Positions 36,536 through 46,219 are shown, numbered from the stretch's first letter. The stretch: DNA of 64,000 bases from an uncultured Flavobacteriales bacterium (GCA_943788755.1 CALSRM010000003.1:1426001-1490000); one strand, 5' to 3'. Numbers and translations are program-made. The notes: generated from the letters alone by a model not told the origin.

Positions 36536-36913
36536 TTACTTAATTGCAATAAAGCTAATTTCTACATTAACCCTTTTCGGTAAACAGGAAACCTCTACCG
36601 TTTCTCTTGCTGGAGGATTGGTAGGGAAGTACTTTCCGTAAACCTCATTTACTTGCAAAAAACTATCCATACTACTTAAAAAGATAGAGCATTTTACAAT
36701 GTTTTCAAAAGTCATATTAGCCTCTATTAATACGGCTTTAATATTTTGCATCACTTGTTCCGTTTCAATTTCAATAGAAGACATCTCAAATTCTCCGGTA
36801 GCTGCGTTAATTGCAATTTGCCCACTAGCATACAATGTGTTTCCTGCTAAAACCGCTTGGCTATAAGGCCCAATAGGAGCAGGTGCACTTTTGGAATAAA
36901 TTATTTTTTTCAT
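36536..36913 (-). CDS. ridA: RidA-family enamine/imine deaminase
   Basis: 125 residues, full length. RidA hydrolyses reactive 2-aminoacrylate-type enamines released by PLP enzymes. Motifs: SKSAPAPIGPYSQAVLAG at the start (substrate-pocket Tyr), LYASGQIAINAATGE, and the C-terminal PARETVEVSCLPKRVNVEISFIA with the conserved Arg that binds the carboxylate and the Glu region. Cytoplasmic trimer by family. It lies 10 bases after lptD and probably shares its transcript. Confidence 0.95.
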   Translation of the reverse strand: MKKIIYSKSAPAPIGPYSQAVLAGNTLYASGQIAINAATGEFEMSSIEIETEQVMQNIKAVLIEANMTFENIVKCSIFLSSMDSFLQVNEVYGKYFPTNPPARETVEVSCLPKRVNVEISFIAIK

Positions 36914-36923
36914 AGTTTCTTAT

Positions 36924-39542
36924 TTATCTAACTCCACTGTCAAACCAAGCCCTTCTTCTTTGCAGTTTTAAGTCTTGAAGTAGCGCTGATTTTACATTAA
37001 TTTGAACACTGTAGCTTTTCATAAAACCAAACGGTATCCATCTGAAACTAGCTTCCCAACAGTGCAAGTTTCTATTAATGTTAATAGAAGAATAACTGAA
37101 TTTTTTTCTTGTGAAATCATAATTAGTTCCAAATTCGATTTTCCAATTCTTAGAAAGGCTTAAATCGCCATTTATGCTTAAGGTTTGCGTGACAAATATA
37201 GTGTCTATGCCCTCAGAAATTATTCTGTTTCTATCAATTTTATAATTAAAAGCAATTGTCCAAGGAATACTAAAGTCTAAATATGCATCTGGATTAATGT
37301 TGATGATGTCCAAATCGGTTTCTGTACCTTTTTTACTTGCATAGGCACCTTTATGTCCTTTTTTACTTTTAAGTCTCAGGTTCAAAGCTAAATTTATATT
37401 TTTAATAGTCCCCAATTTTCCATTTACATTATATTGCAATCTATCATGTTTAGTTCCGTTGTTATAATCGTAAGGGTCTAAGTTTCCACCAAATCGTAAG
37501 CTAAGGTTTTTGTATAGAGTAGTTCTTCCAGACATACGAATATTGTCAAGTTTTATCGAGTCTTTATTAAAATCATAAGATGAGTTGAATGTAATGTTTT
37601 CTAATATTTTAAATCTATTGAATGGACTTTTTCCTGTTGTATCATTCAGGTTTTTTTGTTTCATTTCAAATGCGTTAATTAAATTAAAATTAATTCGATT
37701 AGACTCCCCTGTTGAAGGTCTTCCAAAAACTCCATTTTGATAAGGAGAGTATTCGATTTCTTCCACCGATGAATTGTTCTCTATTTGGTAATTATTTATA
37801 TAGTTAATATCTGGTCGATAGGAATAATTGAGATTTGGAGTTATGCTGTGTCTGAATTTAGTTTCTTTTAATCCAGTTAAGATTTTTGCAAAACGGTAAA
37901 AAGCATAAATCTTTGTCGTTAAACTAGCGCTAAAGCTGTGCCAGTAGGGGGCTGAAAATTTTTGAATTGTATCGGTTATTTCTTGAGTCAATAGTGGGTT
38001 CCAATTTTTCTGAATTTGATCTAAATAAAACAAAGATGTCAATTGGTATGAAGGGTTAAGCGTAATCGTTTTATTAAGAAATTTGAAAGAAGTTGATGCA
38101 TTAATATTATGTCGCATTCCATTACGCATACTATCCGGAAAGGTGCTTAGGTTATTTAGGTTTACATCAGAATCTTTCAGAGAAAGTTCATTTTTGAGAG
38201 TGGTATTGTAGTTCAATCCTATTTTGTTTATTTCTTTTTTAAAGCCACTTTCAATTGCATTTTTTGAGCTAATAAACTTAAAAGGGTAAAACCGATTTAT
38301 ATTGTAGGTTATTTCGGGAAGGGCGAAAGTAATGTCACGCGAGCTCTTATTTTGGTTATGCCGCGCGTTAATAGATAAATTTGACCGAACTTTTCCTTTA
38401 AATAAATTTATTTTACTTCCCCATGAGATGTTTGAATTGAAATTATTAGCCAGGTAATCAATTGTGTTAACGTTGTTAAAATCATTTTGGAAATTTGTAG
38501 ATGTTCCGGCATTAATTGTGGCACTAAATGTTTTCCCAGGTTTTGATTTTATATCTTGATTATGTGTCCAGCGTATAAAAAATTCGGAAGTTTTTGAAAA
38601 ATCAATAAATTCAGATTCTCCTCGTATAACCTCTCTAAAGCTTAGATTGAATTTTCCATTATATTTGTATTTGTTTTTATAAGAAGTAATATTCTTTATT
38701 CCCCAACTCCCTTTGGAATAGATGTCTCCAAGTATTTGCGTTGCTATTTTGTCATTTTTAAATTTATGATAATAACCACCACCAAGCAAGTAGATTCCCA
38801 ATGTAGATTTTCCATATGTCGGGATTACAATTCCATTTGCCCCTTTAGCCTTATTAGGGAAATATCCAAAAGGTAAACCTAGCGGAGTTGGGACGTCTGC
38901 AATGAATAGGTTTACAGGGCCTGATATAATCTTATCATTAGGTTTTATTATTGCTTTCCTCATTTTAAAATAATAATGGGGATGGCCTAAGTCGCACGTT
39001 GTATACAGAGCTGTATCAATATGAATATTACCATTTCGTTGTCTTTTAACTTTAGCCCCTAGGATGTAGCTTTCACCTTCTTGAAGCTTAACCTGATAGG
39101 TGATTCCTCTTTTTGATTCGAAATTAAATCTCAGACTATCGGCTTTAGTTTTTGTTCCTCCATCCGCTAGTTCTGGTATACCAATGTTATTTCCTGCGGA
39201 GTCGATGCATAATCTTGCGAAGACTTCTTTTGTTTCAAAGTCAAATTCAATGTAACATGCATCGAGTACTATTTCATCGTAATCAATATGTGCTTCATTA
39301 TAAAGGCGTGCTTTTTGATTAAGCATGTCCATTACTATCGAATCCTTTGCATGATAAGATAATGGAGATTCAAGCTCGCTTTCAAGGTGGGCAGTAGAAT
39401 CGTTTTGTTGTTGAGCAGAGTAATTACCCGGGTTGATTGTTAACAATGCACCGATAATAATTAACCGTACAGCCCAAACAACCTTAGGTAGTTTGGGCCT
39501 AAATTTGAAGATGGTCTTTTGTATTGTTTTTGATGCGTGCAA
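36924..39542 (-). CDS. lptD: LPS-assembly outer-membrane protein LptD (Bacteroidetes type)
   Basis: 872 residues. The N-terminal signal (about 20-43) is followed by an OstA-like jelly-roll domain (about 60-225) with DYDEIVLDACYIEFDFE and TYQVKLQEGESYILGAKVK. The rest is a long series of amphipathic strands, with conserved PLGLPFGYFPNKAKGANGIVIP at the start of the barrel. It inserts lipopolysaccharide into the outer leaflet together with LptE. The only start in reach is TTG 39542, which is only 10 bases from the divergent amidase ATG; a downstream start would remove the signal. The gene is followed by ridA and the Kunitz-like gene. Confidence 0.88.
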   Translation of the reverse strand: MHASKTIQKTIFKFRPKLPKVVWAVRLIIIGALLTINPGNYSAQQQNDSTAHLESELESPLSYHAKDSIVMDMLNQKARLYNEAHIDYDEIVLDACYIEFDFETKEVFARLCIDSAGNNIGIPELADGGTKTKADSLRFNFESKRGITYQVKLQEGESYILGAKVKRQRNGNIHIDTALYTTCDLGHPHYYFKMRKAIIKPNDKIISGPVNLFIADVPTPLGLPFGYFPNKAKGANGIVIPTYGKSTLGIYLLGGGYYHKFKNDKIATQILGDIYSKGSWGIKNITSYKNKYKYNGKFNLSFREVIRGESEFIDFSKTSEFFIRWTHNQDIKSKPGKTFSATINAGTSTNFQNDFNNVNTIDYLANNFNSNISWGSKINLFKGKVRSNLSINARHNQNKSSRDITFALPEITYNINRFYPFKFISSKNAIESGFKKEINKIGLNYNTTLKNELSLKDSDVNLNNLSTFPDSMRNGMRHNINASTSFKFLNKTITLNPSYQLTSLFYLDQIQKNWNPLLTQEITDTIQKFSAPYWHSFSASLTTKIYAFYRFAKILTGLKETKFRHSITPNLNYSYRPDINYINNYQIENNSSVEEIEYSPYQNGVFGRPSTGESNRINFNLINAFEMKQKNLNDTTGKSPFNRFKILENITFNSSYDFNKDSIKLDNIRMSGRTTLYKNLSLRFGGNLDPYDYNNGTKHDRLQYNVNGKLGTIKNINLALNLRLKSKKGHKGAYASKKGTETDLDIININPDAYLDFSIPWTIAFNYKIDRNRIISEGIDTIFVTQTLSINGDLSLSKNWKIEFGTNYDFTRKKFSYSSININRNLHCWEASFRWIPFGFMKSYSVQINVKSALLQDLKLQRRRAWFDSGVR
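39500..39507 (+). promoter_or_regulatory. -7 box of the amidase gene inside lptD
   Basis: TAAATTTG, an exact match, lies in the first codons of lptD (on its other strand) 45 bases before the amidase ATG. No good -33 TTG is visible. Confidence 0.4.
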
Positions 39543-39552
39543 AATCAGAATA

Positions 39553-40719
39553 ATGAATAAAACGAACTTATTATATAATTCTTATGCGAAGAAACGTATT
39601 TTTTTGACGATTCTTATCAGTATGGCTCTGCTGTTTTCAAATACTGTCTATTCACAAATAGGTTTAGGAATTAAAACGGTAGTAATAGATGCTGGTCATG
39701 GCGGTAAAGACCCTGGAGCTGTTGCTAAAACTAACTTACAAGAAAAGGATGTGGTTTTGGATGTAAGTCTTCAGTTAGGAAAGTTAATAAGTGCAAGGTT
39801 TCCAAAGGTCAAGGTAGTTTATACACGTTCAACGGATGTATTTATCGGACTGAGTAAAAGGGCTAAAATAGCGAACGATGCTGGAGCTGATTTATTTATT
39901 TCAATTCATTCAAATGCGGCAGCAAATACATCTGCCAAAGGCTTTGAGTCATTTGTATTAGGATTGCACAAATCGGAAGCAGCTTTGGAGGTAGCAAAAT
40001 GGGAAAATTCCTCAATTTTAATGGAGGAAGATCATGAACAAAAATATGAAAGTTTCGATCCAAACGATCCAGATGCTTACATAGCACTTTCACTCCGTCA
40101 AAATGCTTTTTTAGATCAAAGTTTAAAATTAGCACATCTTTTCCAGAAAAATTGCGTAGGAGATTTACAAAGGCCGGATAGAGGGGTGAAACAAGCAGGT
40201 TTTTTGGTTTTATATAAAACAACTATGCCTTCAGTACTGGTTGAACTAGGTTTTTTGTCTAATGTAGAGGAGGAAAAGTTTTTGGCGAGCAAAAACGGAA
40301 GGAGTTTAATTGCAAAAGAGTTATTTGATGCATTTGCGACCTATAAAGAACAAAATGATAAGGTTGATGGAACGCTTAAATCGGATTTGGAAGACCAAGT
40401 AAAATCTGTAAATGCAAGGAAGAATGACAAAGTTGATTTTTCTGAAGGGAATCAAAGTATTGTATTTAGAGTTCAAATAGCAACTTCCACAATTAAACTT
40501 GAATTGAAACCATTTAATTTTAAAGGAATGAACGATGTAGATAGAATTGAGAGTGGTAATAAGCACAAATATATTGTTGGAAAATATAGTTCAATTGAAG
40601 AGGCAAAAAGCCGGCAGACGGAAGTAAGGAAGGTTGGTTACGAATCTGCCTTTGTAATAGCTTATGAAAACGGAAAAAGAGTAGATTTGCAAAAAGCAAT
40701 TGAAAAAAGTAAAATGTAG
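39553..40719 (+). CDS. N-acetylmuramoyl-L-alanine amidase (Amidase_3)
   Basis: 388 residues from ATG 39553. The open frame extends back to 39433 but that would put 40 residues of unrelated sequence before the signal peptide (about 15-37). The amidase_3 domain (about 43-265) has the zinc ligands in VVIDAGHGGKDPGAV (His), the LQEKDVVLDVSLQLG Glu, and ISIHSNAA (His), and the catalytic Glu in MPSVLVELGFLSN. A SPOR-like domain seems to follow at about 310-388. It cleaves the amide bond between MurNAc and L-Ala in peptidoglycan, in the periplasm, as in cell separation. It is the first gene of a five-gene set. Confidence 0.93.
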   Translation: MNKTNLLYNSYAKKRIFLTILISMALLFSNTVYSQIGLGIKTVVIDAGHGGKDPGAVAKTNLQEKDVVLDVSLQLGKLISARFPKVKVVYTRSTDVFIGLSKRAKIANDAGADLFISIHSNAAANTSAKGFESFVLGLHKSEAALEVAKWENSSILMEEDHEQKYESFDPNDPDAYIALSLRQNAFLDQSLKLAHLFQKNCVGDLQRPDRGVKQAGFLVLYKTTMPSVLVELGFLSNVEEEKFLASKNGRSLIAKELFDAFATYKEQNDKVDGTLKSDLEDQVKSVNARKNDKVDFSEGNQSIVFRVQIATSTIKLELKPFNFKGMNDVDRIESGNKHKYIVGKYSSIEEAKSRQTEVRKVGYESAFVIAYENGKRVDLQKAIEKSKM

Positions 40720-40783
40720 CTTTGCTTTATGCAATATTCTGCACTAATTGTAAACAAAATGGGGGATATGAAAATTGGTTGAT

Positions 40784-41827
40784 ATGAAAATAAGAAAAGA
40801 ATTTATTGTTGGTGTTGTTGCTTCAATAGCAATTTCAGGATTAATTTTAGGATTTTTCTTTTTGAAAGGAGAAATTTTATGGAATAATACGCAATCATAT
40901 TTTGCCATTTTCCCAAAGGCTGATGGGCTAACAACAAGCAGTAAGGTTTCATTGAATGGGGTTAACGTTGGTTCAGTCTCCGAAGTCGGTTTATACCCGG
41001 AAAATCCAGCTGAGGTGCTTGTTCGATTTGAAATTAAAGATACATTAGTGAGTATTCCATTAGGTTCTATAGCAAAATTAGAAGCTGATTTGTTAGGCAC
41101 CGGCTATATAACATTACACTATAACGATCAGGAAACTACTTTTCATGATGTAGGAGATACTCTGTCTGTTGGGGTGCAGGAGAGTTTGCAAGGAGAAATT
41201 GATAAAAGAATTCAGCCCTTAATGATTAAAATGAATCAATTGGTAGGAACTGCAGACACTGCGATAACAGTAATTCAATCTATTTTTAGTAATAATACGG
41301 ATAATTTAAATGAATCATTCGATGGACTGCAAAGAACAATTGAAAATTTTGAAAGTATTTCGAATGAACTAGATTCTTTAATGATAACTATGTCAGCCAG
41401 TAGATATAAGATTAGTTCGATACTTACCAATATAAATTCTATAACAGGAAATCTTAAAGAAAGTAATGCGAAAATAACTGCTGTTCTGACTAATGTCAAT
41501 GATATTACAGATACAATTAAGGAAATGCAGTTAATTGGTGTTGTAAATGATGCAAGAGCTGCTTTGAATGGGGTGAACATACTGTTAGATGAAATTCAGA
41601 ATGGAGATGGAACATTAACCAAGTTGATGCAGGATTCTGTATTATATGAGAATATGAATATTATGGTGGAGGAAGCCGGAAGATTGGTAGAAAATATTCA
41701 AGAACATCCGAATAGATACCTTCAGTTTGCTATATTTGGAGGTAAAGACAAAGGATTCTTGAGCTCAAAGGATGAAAAAATAGTGAAGAAGTGGGTTAAA
41801 GACACGCTTCGAGATAGAATGGATTAA
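40784..41827 (+). CDS. MCE/MlaD-family lipid-binding protein
   Basis: 347 residues from ATG 40784. One N-terminal helix (about 8-30) anchors it; a single MCE domain (about 37-115) has YFAIFPKADGLTTSSKVSLNGVNVGSVSEVGL, the conserved MCE opening. A long helical region (about 140-300) follows. MlaD-type proteins bind phospholipids in the periplasm as part of an ABC lipid-transport complex; the ATPase and permease are not adjacent. In Bacteroidota the MCE gene is often found after the amidase. Confidence 0.9.
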   Translation: MKIRKEFIVGVVASIAISGLILGFFFLKGEILWNNTQSYFAIFPKADGLTTSSKVSLNGVNVGSVSEVGLYPENPAEVLVRFEIKDTLVSIPLGSIAKLEADLLGTGYITLHYNDQETTFHDVGDTLSVGVQESLQGEIDKRIQPLMIKMNQLVGTADTAITVIQSIFSNNTDNLNESFDGLQRTIENFESISNELDSLMITMSASRYKISSILTNINSITGNLKESNAKITAVLTNVNDITDTIKEMQLIGVVNDARAALNGVNILLDEIQNGDGTLTKLMQDSVLYENMNIMVEEAGRLVENIQEHPNRYLQFAIFGGKDKGFLSSKDEKIVKKWVKDTLRDRMD

Positions 41828-41836
41828 TAAATCAGC

Positions 41837-43171
41837 ATGGTGGCAAGTATTATTTTTATTTTATTAATTGTTGTTGGAACTGCATTGTTTGGGCTAAATG
41901 TAATGCGAATTCGAAAGAATATTTTATTAGGAAAAGACCTTAATCGTTCAGATAAAAAAGGAGAGCGTTGGAAAACAATGATTTTAGTGGCATTAGGTCA
42001 AAAAAAGATGTTTCAAAGACCAATTCCGGCCTTATTACACTTTTGCATTTACGCAGCTTTTATTATCACGCAAATAGAATTATTAGAAATTTTTGTTGAT
42101 GGATTTTCTGGATCTCATAGAGTTTTCGCGAGTTCTTTAGGAGGGTTTTATACATTTCTAATAAGTTTTATTGAAGTTCTTTCAGTTCTGGCCTTAATTG
42201 CAACATTTGCATTTTTGGCGCGGAGAAACTTATTGAAAATACCCCGTTTTCATATGAGCGAGATGACGGGTTGGCCAAAGTTAGATGGTAACATCATTCT
42301 TTACATGGAGATTGTGTTAGTGCTCTGTATTCTTACCATGAATGGTGCTGATGAAGCATTAATGAATGTTGGCCATTCACATGCAGTTGGGTTATCAGGA
42401 GATACTTATGGGTTTGCTGTTTCAAGTATTATTGGTCCTAGTATTTTTGGAGGAATGGATGTAGGAAGCTTGGAGCTATTAGAACGAATAGGTTGGTGGG
42501 GTCACATCATAATGGTATTTACTTTTTTGAATTATTTACCAATTTCAAAGCATTTCCATGTATTACTTGCGTTTCCTAATGTTTATTATTCAAATTTGAA
42601 AAAGAAGGGGCAGTTTACAAATATGGGATCTGTTAAGAAAGAGGTTGAAATGATGTTTGATCCCAATGCAGATCCGTATGCAGCTCCTCCGGAACCCATA
42701 GGCGAGCCCGAAAGGTTTGGTGCAAAGGATGTAACTGACCTAACATGGAAAAGTTTGATGGATGCATATACTTGCACAGAATGTGGAAGGTGTTCTTCAA
42801 TATGTCCTGCAAGCCAAACGGGCAAAAAACTTTCTCCTCGAAAAATAATAATGGATACGAGAGATCGATTAGAAGAGGTTGGGAAAAATATTCGTAAACA
42901 TGGAAAAGATCATGTTGACGGTAAATCATTATTAGGTGATTATATAACGGAAGAAGAACTTTGGGCATGTACGTCATGTAATGCATGTGTTCAAGCTTGT
43001 CCAGTTAATATAGATCCGTTAACTATCATTATTGATTTAAGAAGATATTTGGTTATGGAAGAATCAAAAGTTCCTTCCGAATTGGCAACTATGCTTACAA
43101 ATATTGAGAATAATGGAGCTCCATGGCAATTCTCTCCGATGGATAGGTTAAAGTGGGCTGATGAAGATTAA
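41837..43171 (+). CDS. Membrane (Fe-S) oxidoreductase, HdrD/GlpC-like
   Basis: 444 residues. The N-terminal part (about 1-225) has five membrane helices of the heterodisulfide-reductase-like cytochrome/quinone type. The C-terminal part has two 4Fe-4S motifs: CTECGRCSSICPASQTGKKL (about residue 312-331) and CTSCNACVQACPVNIDP (about 377-393). Together with the next gene, whose CCG domains bind a heterodisulfide or flavin-type site, it may form an electron-transfer complex of unknown substrate. It starts 9 bases after the MCE gene. Confidence 0.88.
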   Translation: MVASIIFILLIVVGTALFGLNVMRIRKNILLGKDLNRSDKKGERWKTMILVALGQKKMFQRPIPALLHFCIYAAFIITQIELLEIFVDGFSGSHRVFASSLGGFYTFLISFIEVLSVLALIATFAFLARRNLLKIPRFHMSEMTGWPKLDGNIILYMEIVLVLCILTMNGADEALMNVGHSHAVGLSGDTYGFAVSSIIGPSIFGGMDVGSLELLERIGWWGHIIMVFTFLNYLPISKHFHVLLAFPNVYYSNLKKKGQFTNMGSVKKEVEMMFDPNADPYAAPPEPIGEPERFGAKDVTDLTWKSLMDAYTCTECGRCSSICPASQTGKKLSPRKIIMDTRDRLEEVGKNIRKHGKDHVDGKSLLGDYITEEELWACTSCNACVQACPVNIDPLTIIIDLRRYLVMEESKVPSELATMLTNIENNGAPWQFSPMDRLKWADED

Positions 43172-43185
43172 CACATTAAGAAATT

Positions 43186-43229
43186 GTATAAAGTAGTATG
43201 TAATTTTCGAGACACGTAATACTTTATAC
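43186..43229. repeat. AT-rich inverted repeat (copy 2)
   Basis: GTATAAAGTAGTATGT (43186-43201) pairs with ACGTAATACTTTATAC (43214-43229) with one mismatch and one G-U pair, loop 12 bases. It shares TATAAAGTATTA-like arms with the hairpin at 8995-9046. Confidence 0.55.
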
Positions 43230-43246
43230 TTCATGCAAAATTAGAT

Positions 43247-44038
43247 ATGAGTGAAAAAATTAAAGTACCTACAGTAGCACAAATGATAGCAGCGGGAGAG
43301 GTTCCTGATATTTTGTTTTGGGTTGGATGCGCGGGGAGTTTTGACGATCGAGCAAAAAAAATTACTAAAGCTGTTATAAAGATATTACATGGCTGTAAAA
43401 TAAAATTTGCTGTTTTAGGAACGGAAGAATCTTGTACTGGGGATCCAGCGAAAAGAGCAGGAAATGAGTTTGCTTTTATGATGTCTGCTATGCAAAATAT
43501 TCAAGTTTTAAATGGTTATGAGATTAAAAAAATTGTAACTGCTTGTCCGCACTGTTTTAATACAATTAAAAACGAGTATCCGGAGCTAGGAGGTAAGTAT
43601 GAAGTAATTCATCACACACAGCTGATAAATGGATTAATGAAGGAAGGGAAACTTTCTGTTTCTGGTGGCGATTTTAAAGGAAAGAAAATCACTTTCCATG
43701 ATCCTTGTTATTTAGGAAGAGCGAATGATGTTTATGAAGCGCCGAGAGAAGTGTTGCAAAAGCTAGATGCGGAATTGGTTGAAATGAAAAACTGCAAAGC
43801 AAAAGGTTTGTGTTGTGGAGCTGGAGGTGCTCAGATGTTTAAGGAGGCAGAGAAAGGAAATAAAGAAGTTAACGTTAAGCGTACAGAAGATGTGTTGGAA
43901 ACAAAGTCAAATATTGTCGCAACTGGCTGTCCATTTTGCAATACAATGATGACAGATGGAATTAAGCATTTTAATAAGGAAGAGGATGTTGAAGTACTCG
44001 ATGTTGCTGAAATGATTGCTAATGCTATGGACTTATAA
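43247..44038 (+). CDS. CCG-domain (Fe-S)-binding oxidoreductase, HdrB-like
   Basis: 263 residues. Two CCG-type cysteine domains: CAGSFDDRAKK with CPHCFNTIKNEYPELGG, then HDPCYLGRANDVY, KGLCCGAGGAQMF and GCPFCNTMMTDGI. The family (HdrB, GlpC C-terminal part, LutA) binds special Fe-S clusters for disulfide or hydride chemistry. Cytoplasmic, probably partnered with the upstream membrane Fe-S protein. It starts 75 bases after that gene, with a hairpin between, and ends one base before the next ATG. Confidence 0.88.
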   Translation: MSEKIKVPTVAQMIAAGEVPDILFWVGCAGSFDDRAKKITKAVIKILHGCKIKFAVLGTEESCTGDPAKRAGNEFAFMMSAMQNIQVLNGYEIKKIVTACPHCFNTIKNEYPELGGKYEVIHHTQLINGLMKEGKLSVSGGDFKGKKITFHDPCYLGRANDVYEAPREVLQKLDAELVEMKNCKAKGLCCGAGGAQMFKEAEKGNKEVNVKRTEDVLETKSNIVATGCPFCNTMMTDGIKHFNKEEDVEVLDVAEMIANAMDL

Positions 44039-44039
44039 T

Positions 44040-44525
44040 ATGAAAGTCGAATTAACATCTCAACCAGATAATGCCAAAGTGTGGGTATATCAATCAAGTT
44101 TAGAATTGACTGATAGTGATTTAGCACAAATAAAAGAGCTTGGAGATTTTTTTCTAGGCCAGTGGGAGAGCCATAACTTACCTGTTAATGGCTCCATAGA
44201 TGTTTACGACAATCATTTTATTGTTATTTCAGCATTTAGTGATGAAGACGCTATGTGTGGTAGAGCACAGGATTCTCAAATGAGATTGATTAAAGAGTTA
44301 GAGGAGGTAGTTGAAGGCAAACTAACAGATAGAATGTTAGTTTTTTACCAAGAAGATGATGAATTAAAGTCATTTCATTTTTCTGAATTAGAACAATTAT
44401 TGTCAGATAATAAAATAACAAGCGAAACTATTGTTTTTAATAGTTTGGTAGCAACTAAACAGGAATTTGAAAACTCTTGGAAAGTGGCTGTGAAGCTTAC
44501 TTGGTTAAACCAGTTTGTGCAATGA
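44040..44525 (+). CDS. Conserved hypothetical protein downstream of the HdrB-like gene
   Basis: 161 residues from ATG 44040; the longer frame from 44016 overlaps the HdrB-like gene. The protein is soluble, acidic and without membrane segments. Central text: FFLGQWESHNLPVNGSIDVYDNHFIVISAFSDEDAMCGRAQ. I recognise it as the Bacteroidota protein often annotated as an ABC transporter ATPase, but it has no Walker motifs, so that name is not supported. It ends the amidase-MCE-Fe-S set, followed by a two-way terminator. Confidence 0.8.
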   Translation: MKVELTSQPDNAKVWVYQSSLELTDSDLAQIKELGDFFLGQWESHNLPVNGSIDVYDNHFIVISAFSDEDAMCGRAQDSQMRLIKELEEVVEGKLTDRMLVFYQEDDELKSFHFSELEQLLSDNKITSETIVFNSLVATKQEFENSWKVAVKLTWLNQFVQ

Positions 44526-44570
44526 AATAGATTTTAGATCGCTCCCGATAACTATTGAGAGCTCTTAAAC

Positions 44571-44605
44571 AAAAGACACTAGACTTTATAAATCTAGTGT
44601 CTTTT
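44571..44605. terminator. Bidirectional terminator between convergent genes
   Basis: AAAAGACACTAGA (44571-44583) and its perfect complement (44593-44605) form a 13-base-pair stem with A- and T-tracts on both sides. It serves the plus gene ending at 44525 and the minus gene ending at 44619. Confidence 0.85.
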
Positions 44606-44618
44606 GTCTTTTAATTTC

Positions 44619-46127
44619 TTACTTTAATAAATCTTCTCTAGATTTTGGTCGGTCGCTTACTTTCCAATGGAATCCTTCTAGTTTTTTTTCTTTTTCTGAT
44701 AAACTTGAAATAGGAGACATTTTAGAAGAAGGCTTTGTAATAAACTTAATAGTCTGAATTTGACTACTGTCTAATTTGATTTCAATATTGGTGCAAATTG
44801 ACTTATTCATATCTGTAACCGGTTTTCCTTCATCTCCTAAAAAATAGATTGTTTCCCCGTTTCCATTAACAAAAATCTGGTCTAATTCATTATTCTCAAA
44901 ATAACCTGTGATGGTTTTTCCTTTTATCTGATTGTAATTATTTGTGTCGACTTCAGATACAATTAATGCTTCATATTCAATAAATAGATTGCTGATTTTT
45001 CCTCCACTTTTTTTAAGCGTTATTGTCTCACCGGTAAGCTGGTTTTCATCAGACCAAATAATTGGGTCAATAAACATGTGCATTAATGAATCTTGTTCAT
45101 TGTATGCAATTGAATCACATCTAGCCTGAAGGTCTTTTTTGAATAATGCAACGTTATGAAAGCCTCTAAAAGATTGTCTTTTAGTTGCAGAATCAATTTT
45201 AAATGTCAATGTATCCGCATGCAAGTATAAGGTGTCCAAGTCTTCTATTTGCGTGAAGATTGCATTACGTGTGACTAATGAAGAATCATTTTTTTCATCA
45301 TGTATCGCTATATCTCCATTTATGATTACGTTATTAATTGTATCTGTAATTTGTACATTTCCATAAGCTTCTCCAATTCCAATATTTCGATCGTAATAAA
45401 TACTATCTCCTTCTAGTTTTTGTTCTTTAGAAATGATATACGTATTGCTCCAAAATGAAGAAATTTCATTTTGTGTATCATACCATCCATGCTCACAATA
45501 AATAAGATTCTCATCAGAACGAATGAATGTAGGTCCATGAAAATAAGAAACTTCCATAAGAGTGTTATAGGTGAGTGTGTCAGATTCTATTGTGTATTCA
45601 GGGTTAATTAGACGGACACTGTCCTTAAAAAACAGCGTTTCTGTCTTACTGTTGTATGTTCCAGTTCTGCTAGAAAGTTTATTGCTATTCTCAGAGCTTA
45701 CTATAGTCCCTCCAGAATGATAGGTAGCAACTCCAGAATTTAAATCGTAATTCAATATGTTCGTCGTTAGTTTTAAATCTTTCTCTTTGAAAAAGATATT
45801 ACCCCTTAATTTAGCTAGTTTTTCATCACCTGAATAGAAGAGGGAATCACCTGTTATTGAAATGGTATCTCCTTGGTTAATTTTAATGTTTCCATAAGCT
45901 TCTAAAGAATTATCCTCTTGAAAAATGAGTGCACTATCGCAATACATTAAAGCTTCATCATGTTCGAAAATTACATTTCCCTGTAATACTTGAGCATCAG
46001 ATACTCTATCATCTCTGTATAGTCTATCTGCTTGTTTAATAGTTACCTGTGTTTTATTGCTTTCATTTTGAGCGGCCAGATTACCAATGGAAAACAGAAT
46101 TAATGCTATGTGAAGAATATATCTCAA
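44619..46127 (-). CDS. LptA/OstA-like periplasmic protein
   Basis: 502 residues, with a signal peptide at 1-19. Repeated beta-strand patterns such as QVLQGNVIFEHDEALMYCDSALIF, LEAYGNIKINQGDTISITGDSLFY and AYGNVQITDTINNVIINGD mark three to four OstA-type beta-jelly-roll units. It should be part of the periplasmic bridge that carries lipopolysaccharide to LptD. The start is a TTG at 46127. A TAnnTTCG-like box lies further upstream. Confidence 0.85.
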   Translation of the reverse strand: MRYILHIALILFSIGNLAAQNESNKTQVTIKQADRLYRDDRVSDAQVLQGNVIFEHDEALMYCDSALIFQEDNSLEAYGNIKINQGDTISITGDSLFYSGDEKLAKLRGNIFFKEKDLKLTTNILNYDLNSGVATYHSGGTIVSSENSNKLSSRTGTYNSKTETLFFKDSVRLINPEYTIESDTLTYNTLMEVSYFHGPTFIRSDENLIYCEHGWYDTQNEISSFWSNTYIISKEQKLEGDSIYYDRNIGIGEAYGNVQITDTINNVIINGDIAIHDEKNDSSLVTRNAIFTQIEDLDTLYLHADTLTFKIDSATKRQSFRGFHNVALFKKDLQARCDSIAYNEQDSLMHMFIDPIIWSDENQLTGETITLKKSGGKISNLFIEYEALIVSEVDTNNYNQIKGKTITGYFENNELDQIFVNGNGETIYFLGDEGKPVTDMNKSICTNIEIKLDSSQIQTIKFITKPSSKMSPISSLSEKEKKLEGFHWKVSDRPKSREDLLK

Positions 46128-46219
46128 TGTTATTAAAGGTCGAAAAACGCTGAATCCTTCTCTTTAGTGTGCGAAGTTACAGATTTTGGTATATTTGATT
46201 AAGAGCCGTAAAGGGCAAT

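Noticed and set aside
39433-39552. Upstream extension of the amidase frame
   Set aside because: It runs within lptD in the other direction and places 40 unrelated residues before a clear signal peptide.
44040-44525. ABC transporter ATPase annotation
   Set aside because: The protein has no Walker A, signature or Walker B motif, so the usual name is not supported.
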